From the NCBI RefSeq assembly GCF_004000825.1, contig NZ_BILZ01000003.1, forward strand, positions 1 to 64,000: a DNA stretch of 64,000 bases. The letters run 5' to 3'. The notes beneath the pieces were generated by a model. The model worked only from the letters and a program-made list of their open reading frames with translations. It searched no databases and was not told where the DNA came from. Positions 9,264-16,284 of the stretch are shown here, piece after piece. The DNA comes from Paenibacillus kobensis NBRC 15729 (GTDB lineage: Bacteria; Bacillota; Bacilli; Paenibacillales; Paenibacillaceae). Positions within the stretch are counted from its first letter, which is position 1. The number at the start of each line of letters is the position of its first letter. The translations under genes and the position numbers were made by a program.

Positions 9264-9294
9264 ACTATAAAACATGACGTAGCGTCAGGTGCAA
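9264..9294 (-). promoter_or_regulatory. MerR-type promoter of the SRPBCC gene
   Basis: On the minus strand TTGCAC and TATAGT are separated by exactly 19 bp, and the spacer is filled by an imperfect palindrome with arms ACcTGACG and CGTCAtGT. A 19-bp spacer with a central dyad is the hallmark of MerR-family activation by DNA distortion. The regulator is not adjacent. Confidence 0.6.
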
Positions 9295-9469
9295 GCGCAG
9301 GATCAAATAAAATTTTACAGCGGAATCCGGGACGGCTCAGCGAATTGAAAGCGTTACATAATTGCCATAATTATGGAACAATTAAGAGAGGTGATGCATA
9401 AGTGCGAATCGAATTCATCCCGTAGTTATCTCGGATACTATCTTGATCAGCATGGAGGCGTACTCATCG

Positions 9470-9988
9470 ATGGAGACAACGATTACGGTCACTTGGGGCG
9501 GACATCCCGTGCAGTTAACGTGGTTCGCAGCTTCGGCACTTCCGGATAGGAAGCAAATGCAGGCGACAAGCGTGCATGGCGTATGCGAAGACCATGGCAA
9601 GGTTCTTCTTGTTCAAGTCACAGCAAGAGGGTTCAATCTGCCTGGCGGCCACATTGAAGAAGGAGAAACGCCGGAAGAAGCGCTTGCGCGAGAGTGTATG
9701 GAAGAAGGATACGTACGATGCGATTCCTTGTCCCTGATCGGGGCGATTCAAGTCAGCCACGAGGGCAATCCGTCGTTCGATGCTAACGGGAAGTATCCGC
9801 TTATCGGCTACCAGCTATTTTACCGGGCCCGCATTGCGGAATGTTTGCCTTATCGGCGCGAGAATGAATGCCGGACAAGAATATGGGTCGAGCCCGAAGA
9901 AATCGCTTATGTCATCAACGATCACCAGCTGGTGCTCCTCGCAGTGGCCGAAGCATTCCGTACGCCCCATCAGGAGCGTAGCTTATGA
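9470..9988 (+). CDS. NUDIX hydrolase
   Basis: A 172-residue NUDIX protein. The box spans GHIEEGETPEEALARECMEE plus GYV, near residues 59-81, with the RE and EE metal ligands intact. The substrate cannot be inferred. Start ATG 9470 follows GGAGG by 11 nt; the upstream TTG and ATG (9443, 9452) overlap that site. It overlaps the next gene by 4 bp (ATGA), so the two are translationally coupled. The pairing with a DUF4269 nucleotidyltransferase-like protein suggests a nucleotide-related process, which is inference only. Confidence 0.82.
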   Translation: METTITVTWGGHPVQLTWFAASALPDRKQMQATSVHGVCEDHGKVLLVQVTARGFNLPGGHIEEGETPEEALARECMEEGYVRCDSLSLIGAIQVSHEGNPSFDANGKYPLIGYQLFYRARIAECLPYRRENECRTRIWVEPEEIAYVINDHQLVLLAVAEAFRTPHQERSL

Positions 9989-10551
9989 GTATCGATTGGC
10001 TGGATATCCGTTATTTGAACCGAGGAACGGAGAGGCAACAGCAGGCTTTTCGGTGTTTATCCAGCCTGAACATCCTCGAGGACCTGTCCGCCTATTCCCC
10101 GCTGCTGGCGGGCACTATTCCGATCGATATCGACATCGAGGAAAGCGACTTGGACATTTTATGCGAGGTTCCAGACCTGATGCGCTTCACGGACCGGCTG
10201 GAACAGCTGTATCGGCATTATGAGGGGTTCGAGATCGGTCAGACAATCCTGCAGGATAAGAGCGACGCGGCAGTATGCGGATTCGTATACGACGGCTTCT
10301 GCATCGAGATCTTCGGACAGAACCGGCCTGTTATGAAGCAAAACGGATACTTGCATATGGCGGTTGAGCACCGGCTATTGGCTATGACAGATCCCGGCAC
10401 AAAAGAACATATCCGCAGACTGAAAAGGCTCGGCCTCAAGACCGAGCCCGCTTTCGCGCACTATTTTCGTATCGAAGGAGATCCTTACGCAGAACTGCTC
10501 CTGCTCGAACCCTTGTCGGACCAGGAATTGAAAGAGAAGCTCTCCCTCTAG
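9985..10551 (+). CDS. DUF4269 (nucleotidyltransferase-like) protein
   Basis: A 188-residue protein with the nucleotidyltransferase-fold signature AGTIPIDIDIEESDLDILCE near residues 42-61: a G-S/T segment followed by paired acidic residues. This is the pattern of DUF4269. A later segment, VCGFVYDGFCIEIFGQ, supplies a further acidic strand. No substrate is known for the family. It starts within the stop of the NUDIX gene (ATGA overlap) and ends against the convergent SDR gene, with only 7 bp between the two stops. Confidence 0.75.
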   Translation: MSIDWLDIRYLNRGTERQQQAFRCLSSLNILEDLSAYSPLLAGTIPIDIDIEESDLDILCEVPDLMRFTDRLEQLYRHYEGFEIGQTILQDKSDAAVCGFVYDGFCIEIFGQNRPVMKQNGYLHMAVEHRLLAMTDPGTKEHIRRLKRLGLKTEPAFAHYFRIEGDPYAELLLLEPLSDQELKEKLSL

Positions 10552-10558
10552 GGAGGAG

Positions 10559-11410
10559 TCAGGCAAGCTGCCGGTATTCCTGCTTATAGATCGCATCCAC
10601 CTTATCTAACACCCGGCGTCCGTATTCGGTATATTTCAGCTCTGACACTTTGCCTTGCTTCAAGTAAGCCCCATTCGAACCCGCCTGCCGACCGAGCGCC
10701 GCCTCATAGAGAAGTGCGGCCCCCCGGGTTGGCGGAGGGAACAGCAGCTTCATGACCGGTCTCAAATAAAACGGCAGCCCCGAGCTATTGCCTTGGCGAA
10801 TCGTGTTGTTCCCGCCGGGGTCCGCGCTTCTTACTGTAATGCCCTCCGGTTCGAGTTGCGGCGCAATGGCTCGCGTCCATAGCGATAGCGCCAGCTTGGT
10901 CGAGGAGTACGGACCGAACAGCTTGCGGAACTTCACCGGACGCTCCAGCATCTCCGGATCGAATGAGCGCAAGGTAGCAAAAGCGCTGGTAGACGTGCCG
11001 ACAACGGTTCGCAGCGCCCCTTTTAATAACAGCTCCTTCAATTCCATAAACACGATATACGGCGCAACGGTCTGCAGCTCGTAATGCAGCTCGCGCCCTT
11101 GCTTCGAATAACGCAGTTCTTTCAGACTCCCGCCCGCGTTATTGAACAGCACATCGATTCTCGTCTCCTGCGCCTGTATCGCCTGCAGCGCCTGCTTCAA
11201 CTGGCGGAAATCCGTCATATCTGCTTGATAAACCCGCAGATTGCCGCCGCGTACCGCTCCCTGTATCGCGCTGTCATCGCTGGGAAACGCCGAACGGTTG
11301 AGCGCAATGACATGCCACCCCTCACTCAATAACCGGCGGGCCAGCTCAAGCCCTATCCCACTGCTTGCTCCTGTAATAAGAGCCGTATATCCTTCCCGAT
11401 TCGTTAACAT
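10559..11410 (-). CDS. Short-chain dehydrogenase/reductase
   Basis: A 283-residue SDR. The cofactor motif TGASSGIG is near residue 13, NNAG is near residue 93, and the catalytic YSSTK follows FGP near 168. The rest, including a long C-terminal segment with PPPTRGAALLYEAAL, is typical of retinol-dehydrogenase-like SDRs. The start is ATG 11410, preceded by AAGGAGG at 9 nt; the longer frame to 11515 would begin upstream of its own promoter. It is divergent from a MerR gene and both promoters carry the same operator, so it is very likely the MerR target. Confidence 0.85.
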   Translation of the reverse strand: MLTNREGYTALITGASSGIGLELARRLLSEGWHVIALNRSAFPSDDSAIQGAVRGGNLRVYQADMTDFRQLKQALQAIQAQETRIDVLFNNAGGSLKELRYSKQGRELHYELQTVAPYIVFMELKELLLKGALRTVVGTSTSAFATLRSFDPEMLERPVKFRKLFGPYSSTKLALSLWTRAIAPQLEPEGITVRSADPGGNNTIRQGNSSGLPFYLRPVMKLLFPPPTRGAALLYEAALGRQAGSNGAYLKQGKVSELKYTEYGRRVLDKVDAIYKQEYRQLA

Positions 11411-11447
11411 TGCACGGTTCCTCCTTCGTTGTTGACGATATGCGCTC

Positions 11448-11478
11448 AGTCTACAACCCGGAGCCGACTCCAAGTCAA
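11448..11478 (-). promoter_or_regulatory. MerR-type promoter of the SDR gene
   Basis: On the minus strand TTGACT and TAGACT are separated by 19 bp. The spacer begins TGGAGTCGGCTCC, the same operator core as in the divergent merR promoter, with one degenerate arm. Confidence 0.75.
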
Positions 11479-11494
11479 GCGCCGAACATTTCAG

Positions 11495-11525
11495 TTGACT
11501 TGGAGTCGGCTCCAAGTTGTACGAT
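11495..11525 (+). promoter_or_regulatory. MerR-type promoter of the merR gene
   Basis: TTGACT and TACGAT are separated by 19 bp, with perfect arms ACTTGGAG and CTCCAAGT around a 4-bp centre. It is the mirror of the SDR promoter; the two -35 boxes are only 16 bp apart. Autoregulation is expected. Confidence 0.78.
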
Positions 11526-11565
11526 AATAGAAAGAGCGTATACGATGAGGAGGTTGCGGCCAGCT

Positions 11566-12000
11566 ATGGATGAACCTATAACCTATACGGTCAAGGGAGC
11601 GGCCATCGAGACGGGGCTGACGGAGGACACCATCCGGTATTATGAGAAGATCGGCTTGCTGCCCCGCGCGAAGCGGAAACCGAACAGCCATCGCGTCTAC
11701 CGGCAAGAGGACGTAGAGACGATGCGAATGATCACTTGCTTCCGCAAGACGGGGATGCCGCTGGAAAGCATGAAGCCCTATCTTCAATTATCTCGCGGCG
11801 AAGATCTGAGCAGCCATCCGGAACTGTACTCGATGATGGAGGAGCATAAGCGCAAGATCGAGCATCAAATCGCCTCTCTGCAGCAAATTGTCGATTTTCT
11901 CGATCTCCAGCTCCAATCGGGAGGCACTCACCTCCATAAAGAATCGTGCACGCTAGCGGAGCCGGAGAAACGGCCCCCAGATCCGCGGTTCCCGATTTAA
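11566..12000 (+). CDS. MerR family transcriptional regulator
   Basis: A 144-residue MerR regulator. The winged helix begins with the AIETGLTEDTIRYYEKIGLL signature and continues with R-K-x-N-S-HRVYRQEDVE. A coiled-coil dimerisation helix occupies about 80-115. The C-terminal tail has a single Cys (HKESCTL) and is short, typical of AdhR/YfmP-like aldehyde or quinone-responsive members rather than metal sensors. ATG 11566 is chosen because GAGGAGG lies upstream and the promoter is at 11495-11525. A strong hairpin follows the stop. Confidence 0.88.
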   Translation: MDEPITYTVKGAAIETGLTEDTIRYYEKIGLLPRAKRKPNSHRVYRQEDVETMRMITCFRKTGMPLESMKPYLQLSRGEDLSSHPELYSMMEEHKRKIEHQIASLQQIVDFLDLQLQSGGTHLHKESCTLAEPEKRPPDPRFPI

Positions 12001-12006
12001 TGAGAA

Positions 12007-12045
12007 AGGACCCCAGCCTCCACTCGGGGTGGAGGCTGAGGTCCT
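12007..12045. terminator. Hairpin between convergent merR and VOC genes
   Basis: Long interrupted stem AGGACC / GGTCCT outside AGCCTCCAC / GTGGAGGCT. The U-runs on both sides are weak; it probably serves both converging transcripts. Confidence 0.65.
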
Positions 12046-12065
12046 GCGTGCTTGTCACAACGAAT

Positions 12066-12440
12066 CTATTTCTTCTGCATGACGGCGAAGTAGTTGTCTT
12101 CCTTGTCCGCGAAGTTGAACACTTTGCCGCCAGGGAGTTCAACGATATCACCGACTTTAACGTCCTTGTTCTTGAGATCAGCGTACAATTCATCCAGTTT
12201 GTCCGTGAAGAACATGAGCGAAGGCGTTCCGAGGTTCATGCCCGGGTTCATCTGCGCGACCAGCTCTTTATTGTGCAAAATGATCGTCGTTGCCGCTCCT
12301 TGTGGCGCGATCTCGATCCATCTCATAGGACCGTGGCTTTCTTCCCCGACTACAGCAAAGCCGAATTTCTCCGTCCAGAAGTCCCGAGCCTCGTCTTGGT
12401 TGTTCACGTACAGCATGATTTGGCCAACTTGATTAATCAC
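12066..12440 (-). CDS. VOC (glyoxalase/bleomycin-resistance fold) protein
   Basis: A 124-residue single VOC protein: QIMLYVNNQDEARDFWTEKFGF is the first beta-alpha-beta unit and LMFFTDKLDELYADL the second. The metal-ligand residues of true glyoxalases are not obvious, so function is open. Start GTG 12440 is 10 nt after GGAG. It is the third gene of an arsR-SRPBCC-VOC operon; paired SRPBCC and VOC genes behind ArsR are common in Bacillales. Confidence 0.75.
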   Translation of the reverse strand: MINQVGQIMLYVNNQDEARDFWTEKFGFAVVGEESHGPMRWIEIAPQGAATTIILHNKELVAQMNPGMNLGTPSLMFFTDKLDELYADLKNKDVKVGDIVELPGGKVFNFADKEDNYFAVMQKK

Positions 12441-12491
12441 GGCTGACACTCTCCTCAATATGATTTCGTAATCCGCTGCCAGCGGAGTTGA

Positions 12492-13007
12492 TTACTTAAG
12501 CGATTGAACGATCTCGTCCAGGCGGTCCCACGTCTGGGTAATGCCCTCCAGCATCCCCATATCCATAACCGTCTTCAGCGCTTCCTCGGACACATACACC
12601 GCGCGGTTAACCAGCTTCGTCTTGCCATCCTGCTCAATGAACGTCAGCGTCACTTCGGTCGAAGGCATATCCGGATTCTCGTTGCCCTCCGCGTCCGAGA
12701 AAAAGTCGACATAGACGATTTTCTCCGGCTCGATGATCTCCTTGTACACGCCTTTGCCCCATGATTCCATGCCGTAGAAATCGCCCTGATTGCGGTCCAC
12801 GCATTTCATACAGTAGTGCCATACGCCGCCCGGCCGAAAATCGATCTTGCATACCGGCAGCTCCCAGCCCTTCGGTCCCCACCAACGGCTCAGATGCTCC
12901 GGCTCTTTGAACATTCGAAACACAAGCTCGCGAGGCGCATCGAATACCCGCTCCAGTACCAGCACCCGTCCGTTTTCTACACTTGAAGCCATTACGTTGT
13001 TCGTCAT
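12492..13007 (-). CDS. SRPBCC (AHSA1-like) domain protein, arsR-linked
   Basis: A 171-residue START-fold protein with VFDAPRELVFRMFKEPEHL, then SRWWGPKGWELP, FRPGGVWHYC and a TWDRLDEIV C-terminal helix. It is of the family usually found directly behind ArsR repressors. Start ATG 13007 follows AGGGGGA; the frame is open to 13109 but that extension is made of a noncoding-looking tandem repeat. The 109-bp gap to arsR is filled by this repeat (13023-13098). Confidence 0.8.
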   Translation of the reverse strand: MTNNVMASSVENGRVLVLERVFDAPRELVFRMFKEPEHLSRWWGPKGWELPVCKIDFRPGGVWHYCMKCVDRNQGDFYGMESWGKGVYKEIIEPEKIVYVDFFSDAEGNENPDMPSTEVTLTFIEQDGKTKLVNRAVYVSEEALKTVMDMGMLEGITQTWDRLDEIVQSLK

Positions 13008-13022
13008 TGTTCTTCCCCCTAA

Positions 13023-13098
13023 CATCAGGATCTTTGAGCGGAGCTCAAAGTCACACCTCTTGTACATCTGGATCTTTGAGCGGAGCTCAAAGTCACAC
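13023..13098. repeat. Tandem repeat with perfect hairpins between arsR and SRPBCC genes
   Basis: Two 34-bp units (13023-13056 and 13065-13098) differ at one base and have a period of 42 bp. Each contains CTTTGAGC-gga-GCTCAAAG, a perfect 8-bp inverted repeat. It lies inside the operon, in the untranslated gap after arsR. Confidence 0.85.
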
Positions 13099-13116
13099 TT
13101 CACATACATGATTGAT

Positions 13117-13461
13117 CTATGATTTGTCCTTATTCTGCAGCTCGCGCAGATACTGATCTAAGTTATCGAATCGTTCTTCCCAGATGTGCCGGAAGGACTT
13201 GAGCCACGAATCCAGCGTCTGGAACGGCTCGGACCGCAGCTTGTAGATCCGCCTGTTCGCATCGGCCCTTACTTCCAAGATCCCGTTATCGCTCAGCACC
13301 TTCAAATGCTTCGATGCCTGCGGCTGGCGAAGGCCAAGCCGTTCGGCGATCTCCCCTACGGTGAGCGGGCCGTCCCGCAAGAGCTCTACAATATGCATGC
13401 GATTCGGCTCAGCCAGGGCGCTCAGCGTCGTCATATCCATCTCCGAATGATTGCCTGACAT
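13117..13461 (-). CDS. ArsR family transcriptional repressor
   Basis: A 114-residue ArsR/SmtB winged helix. ALAEPNRMHIVELLRDGPLTV and GEIAERLGLRQPQASKHLKVL form the HTH; DANRRIYKLR is the wing. No metal-binding CxC motif is present, so it is not a classical arsenic sensor; members of this kind sit in front of SRPBCC genes and respond to other signals. GAGGTG lies 5 nt before ATG 13461. It heads an operon with the SRPBCC and VOC genes, and a palindrome over its promoter suggests self-repression. Confidence 0.88.
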   Translation of the reverse strand: MSGNHSEMDMTTLSALAEPNRMHIVELLRDGPLTVGEIAERLGLRQPQASKHLKVLSDNGILEVRADANRRIYKLRSEPFQTLDSWLKSFRHIWEERFDNLDQYLRELQNKDKS

Positions 13462-13554
13462 GTCGTCACCTCATTGCTTATTGATCTCTAGTGTACATCA
13501 TCTCCTTCCGCAGCGGGTATTATCTTCCTGTTGAATCCATAATACCTCATAGGG

Positions 13555-13576
13555 AATATTCCTGTAAAGGAATATT
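13555..13576 (-). promoter_or_regulatory. Putative ArsR operator
   Basis: Perfect inverted repeat AATATTCC-tgtaaa-GGAATATT. On the minus strand its centre supplies a TTTACA -35 box with TATTAT 18 bp downstream, so a bound dimer would block the arsR promoter. Confidence 0.6.
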
Positions 13577-13577
13577 C

Positions 13578-13611
13578 AAAAAATAATTGGAGCCACCCTG
13601 TGCAGGATGGC
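13578..13611 (-). terminator. Terminator after the VOC gene
   Basis: Stem CCATCCTG / CAGGGTGG followed on the minus strand by TCCAATTATTTTTTG, separating this transcript from the arsR operon. Confidence 0.75.
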
Positions 13612-13663
13612 CATACACCTGACTCTTTTATACATGAGACGCTTGCCTTCGACTTACATTTGA

Positions 13664-14101
13664 TTAAGCTCGATCGACCTGCCACACGTTGAACCGGTTG
13701 CCGTCCGGGTCCTTGAATAAAAATTGCAGCCCGCATGGACCATAGTCAACGATCGGCTCCACCTCCGCGCCATGCTGCCTCAACGATTCGTGCAGCGCTA
13801 CGATATCTTCCGTTGCGAACGTCAGGGAGAACATCTCGAAGCCTTTGGTTTCATTCCAATCGTCGGTCGTAAAGTTTGCGTTCGGCCGGTCCTTGGACTC
13901 GATTAGAAATAGCCACTGTCCGTTCCCCAATACGACGATCCCGCCTTCCGGCCGAACTTGAGTCACGCCTAGTACTCGCATGTACCACTCTTTGGCCTGC
14001 TTAACATCCGCGACCGGAATGTAATTGCAGTGTACCCCTTGTACCAGCGGCTTTGATGCAGCCACCGGTTGTTGACCTTGTGAATTCGTCGTCTTCTCCA
14101 T
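13664..14101 (-). CDS. VOC family protein, sigma-linked
   Basis: A 145-residue VOC protein. HCNYIPVADVKQAKEWYMRVLG forms the first module (given here in part) and FSLTFATEDIVALHESL plus FKDPDGNRFNVWQ the second. The FKDPDGN ending closely resembles the FYDPDGN ending of the VOC tail on the neighbouring ECF sigma factor, suggesting that the two VOC domains share ancestry or ligand. Start ATG 14101 has GGAGGG upstream. It lies 80 bp after the sigma gene in the same direction. Confidence 0.78.
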   Translation of the reverse strand: MEKTTNSQGQQPVAASKPLVQGVHCNYIPVADVKQAKEWYMRVLGVTQVRPEGGIVVLGNGQWLFLIESKDRPNANFTTDDWNETKGFEMFSLTFATEDIVALHESLRQHGAEVEPIVDYGPCGLQFLFKDPDGNRFNVWQVDRA

Positions 14102-14181
14102 CTGAAGTGAACCCTCCTCATTGGTTATCGCTATATAGACGAACGGAATCGCAGAGAACCGTCGCACAGATGAAAAAATTT

Positions 14182-15186
14182 TTATGGCGAACAAGCTCCA
14201 TAACAATTTCCGTCCGGGTCGTAGAACAGGACAAGCTCTCCCGCCATTTCCGGACTGCTTTCACGAACGGCGCGAATCCCTTGACCGATTATGGCCTGGT
14301 AGAAAGCTGCTGTATCCTCAACTGAGAATACTAAGACGGGTATCGCAGACTGCGAGCGTTCCGCCAGTACTTCATCGCTAACATGGACCATGAATAAAGC
14401 CTGGCCTGACGGCAGGCATACATGGCCGTTAGAGTCCAAGGACAGACCAAGGTGCGTAACGAACCATGCCGTCGACCGGCTTCGGTCGGATACGGGAATA
14501 TAGAACTGCCCCGCCTGCTTGACGATTCGGTCCATAACGCGCATGACCAGCTTATCGGAGGCGCCGCGGTTACCGTATTGACGGGCATAAGCGGAGAGAT
14601 GGCTCGACTGCAGCGTCTTGCGGCTGCGTCTTACTCGGCTCTCCACGGCAGACACGGACATGTCCAACATCCCGGCAATCTCAGGCATCGTCATTTCGCT
14701 AATGTAATACGACAACAGGATTGTGCGGCTCGTCTCGTCAAGATGATCAAGTGCCAGCCCGACGTCGAGACGCAGCTCTTGCTGCAGCAGCCGGTCATCC
14801 GCTGAAGGCTTCCGCTCCGCAGCTTCCATCGATTCAAGCTGATCGTATGTCCGGGTCTTACGGGCCTGCGACCGCTTGTAATCAATGCTTAGATTCATCG
14901 CGATGGCATATAGCCAACTGCCGAATTTGCCGGGCTGCTGCAAGGATTGCAAAGACCGGTAAGCCTTAACGAAGCTTTCCTGCGCAATATCTTGGGCCAG
15001 ATGATAGTCGCGCATAACATCATATGCAATTGCGCACACGGCATTGGTATAATTGCGAACGAGCTCAGCGAAAGCATCGACATCACCGCCAGCGGCAGCC
15101 AGCACAAGGCGTTCGTCTTCTGCCTGCTCACGAGCAGGATCAGGATCAGGATCAGAGCTGAAGTGGTTCACCGGATTCCATGACAC
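14182..15186 (-). CDS. ECF sigma factor fused to a C-terminal VOC domain
   Basis: A 334-residue protein. Residues about 25-100 are sigma region 2 (FAELVRNYTNAVCAIAYDVM, then LAQDIAQESFVKAY and FGSWLYAIAMNLSIDY). Residues about 135-195 are region 4 (LDHLDETSRTILLSYYISEM and PEIAGMLDMSVSAVESRVRR). Residues about 225-334 are a VOC module, FYIPVSDRSRSTAWFV to LVLFYDPDGN. ECF sigma factors with soluble tails in place of an anti-sigma are known (SnoaL, TPR); a VOC tail is unfamiliar to me. The start is uncertain: GTG 15186 or GTG 15171. The next gene is a free-standing VOC protein. Confidence 0.82.
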   Translation of the reverse strand: MSWNPVNHFSSDPDPDPAREQAEDERLVLAAAGGDVDAFAELVRNYTNAVCAIAYDVMRDYHLAQDIAQESFVKAYRSLQSLQQPGKFGSWLYAIAMNLSIDYKRSQARKTRTYDQLESMEAAERKPSADDRLLQQELRLDVGLALDHLDETSRTILLSYYISEMTMPEIAGMLDMSVSAVESRVRRSRKTLQSSHLSAYARQYGNRGASDKLVMRVMDRIVKQAGQFYIPVSDRSRSTAWFVTHLGLSLDSNGHVCLPSGQALFMVHVSDEVLAERSQSAIPVLVFSVEDTAAFYQAIIGQGIRAVRESSPEMAGELVLFYDPDGNCYGACSP

Positions 15187-15272
15187 CTCGTATCCGTATA
15201 ATTTTAGATCAAAGAATTGGTTTTCCCTATATCATTTCTATATCGTCCAATGTTTACCTTCCTAATAACAGT

Positions 15273-16142
15273 TTACTCCCCCCCATCATTCTGTTTCGAT
15301 AAACAATAACAAATGATGGCCTGTTGAACATAAATCAAATTTCTCTTGAACGCATGTCCGACGAAATAAGGCGAATCCATTACCTCTTCACTCACTTCTT
15401 CAGTTCTGAAAAACGGCGGGCATGGATTTAATAGAGCACCTTTCTTCGTCATCCTCATTCTCTCTAGCGTGATCTGATAGCTATTAATATATTCTGCCGT
15501 TCGAAATGAGCTTGGCAAAGAGTCGGTCAACACGATGTCGCTAATCCTCAATACAGGTTCAAGCTCGGTGTGGAACGTATAGTTAGGCGAAGACTGCATT
15601 AGTTCATGACCTGCTGCGCATACGTGGTGAAATGGAAGGTTCATGACTTTCGCTATATGGGCCCAAGATCTCGCAATATTGCCCGCCGGACCAACGAATG
15701 TGTACACTAACTCCGTATCCTGCCCCTTCAATTCACGGATTGAATATAGATCGGCTAATATTTCGCAAGGGTGATTATCGGAAGTCATAGCATTAATGAC
15801 AGGAATAGCGGAATGCCTCGCCATCTCATCAATGACGGAGAAGTCAGGATGTCTGACGATGATACCGTCCGCCCAGTTCTCTATATATTTCACCGTATCC
15901 TTTAATGACTCTCTTCGGTCAAGCGTTGCCGGCGGGAAAAGTATACTCTCGCCGCCTAAATCCTTGATTCCCTTCTCGAATGTGATTCTCGTCCGTACGC
16001 TTATCTCCGGGAAAAATAAAACAAACGTCTTCCCCTCTAATAGCCGAGGTCTGTCCTTCTCTGCGTACTGCAATCTCCGGGCAAGATCGAAAATGTCAAT
16101 AACATCACCTGACGACAATGGATGGAGGTCCAATAAGTGCAT
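15273..16142 (-). CDS. Ornithine/aspartate carbamoyltransferase-family protein
   Basis: A 289-residue protein of the carbamoyltransferase fold. The carbamoyl-phosphate site is altered: FPEISVRTRITFEKG in place of the usual STRTR, followed by HPCEILADLY near residue 124. The late motif is NPCPPFFRTEEVS, between the HCLP of ornithine enzymes and the HPxPxxR of aspartate enzymes. No arginine or pyrimidine genes lie nearby, so the substrate may be unusual. ATG 16142 is preceded by GAGAGGG. It appears to be transcribed alone. Confidence 0.78.
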   Translation of the reverse strand: MHLLDLHPLSSGDVIDIFDLARRLQYAEKDRPRLLEGKTFVLFFPEISVRTRITFEKGIKDLGGESILFPPATLDRRESLKDTVKYIENWADGIIVRHPDFSVIDEMARHSAIPVINAMTSDNHPCEILADLYSIRELKGQDTELVYTFVGPAGNIARSWAHIAKVMNLPFHHVCAAGHELMQSSPNYTFHTELEPVLRISDIVLTDSLPSSFRTAEYINSYQITLERMRMTKKGALLNPCPPFFRTEEVSEEVMDSPYFVGHAFKRNLIYVQQAIICYCLSKQNDGGE

Positions 16143-16246
16143 ACATACAACCCTCTCTGGAATGAAGTCCCATTAATATGCATGATAATACACTCATAAG
16201 AATAATTATTCAATATTTTGGATTAAGATTCCCTTTCCCCTGCATA

Positions 16247-16284
16247 CAAAAGAACCACTCTCATCAACGATGGAGTGGTTCTTC
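16247..16284 (-). terminator. Terminator overlapping a stop codon
   Basis: Perfect 10-bp stem AGAACCACTC / GAGTGGTTCT with U-rich end on the minus strand. The TGA stop of the 16264 gene lies in the loop. Confidence 0.8.

Noticed and set aside
9395-9547. A 51-codon frame starting MHKCESNSSR just before the NUDIX gene
   Set aside because: The ribosome site would be only 2 nt from its ATG and it overlaps the NUDIX gene in another frame.
11410-11565. N-terminal extension of the MerR frame back to 11410
   Set aside because: It would start upstream of its own promoter and inside the divergent SDR control region.
12492-13109. Longer reading of the SRPBCC gene to 13109, with a repeated CDFELRSKI peptide
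   Set aside because: The extension is made of the tandem DNA repeat, has no ribosome site, and the internal ATG at 13007 has a good one.
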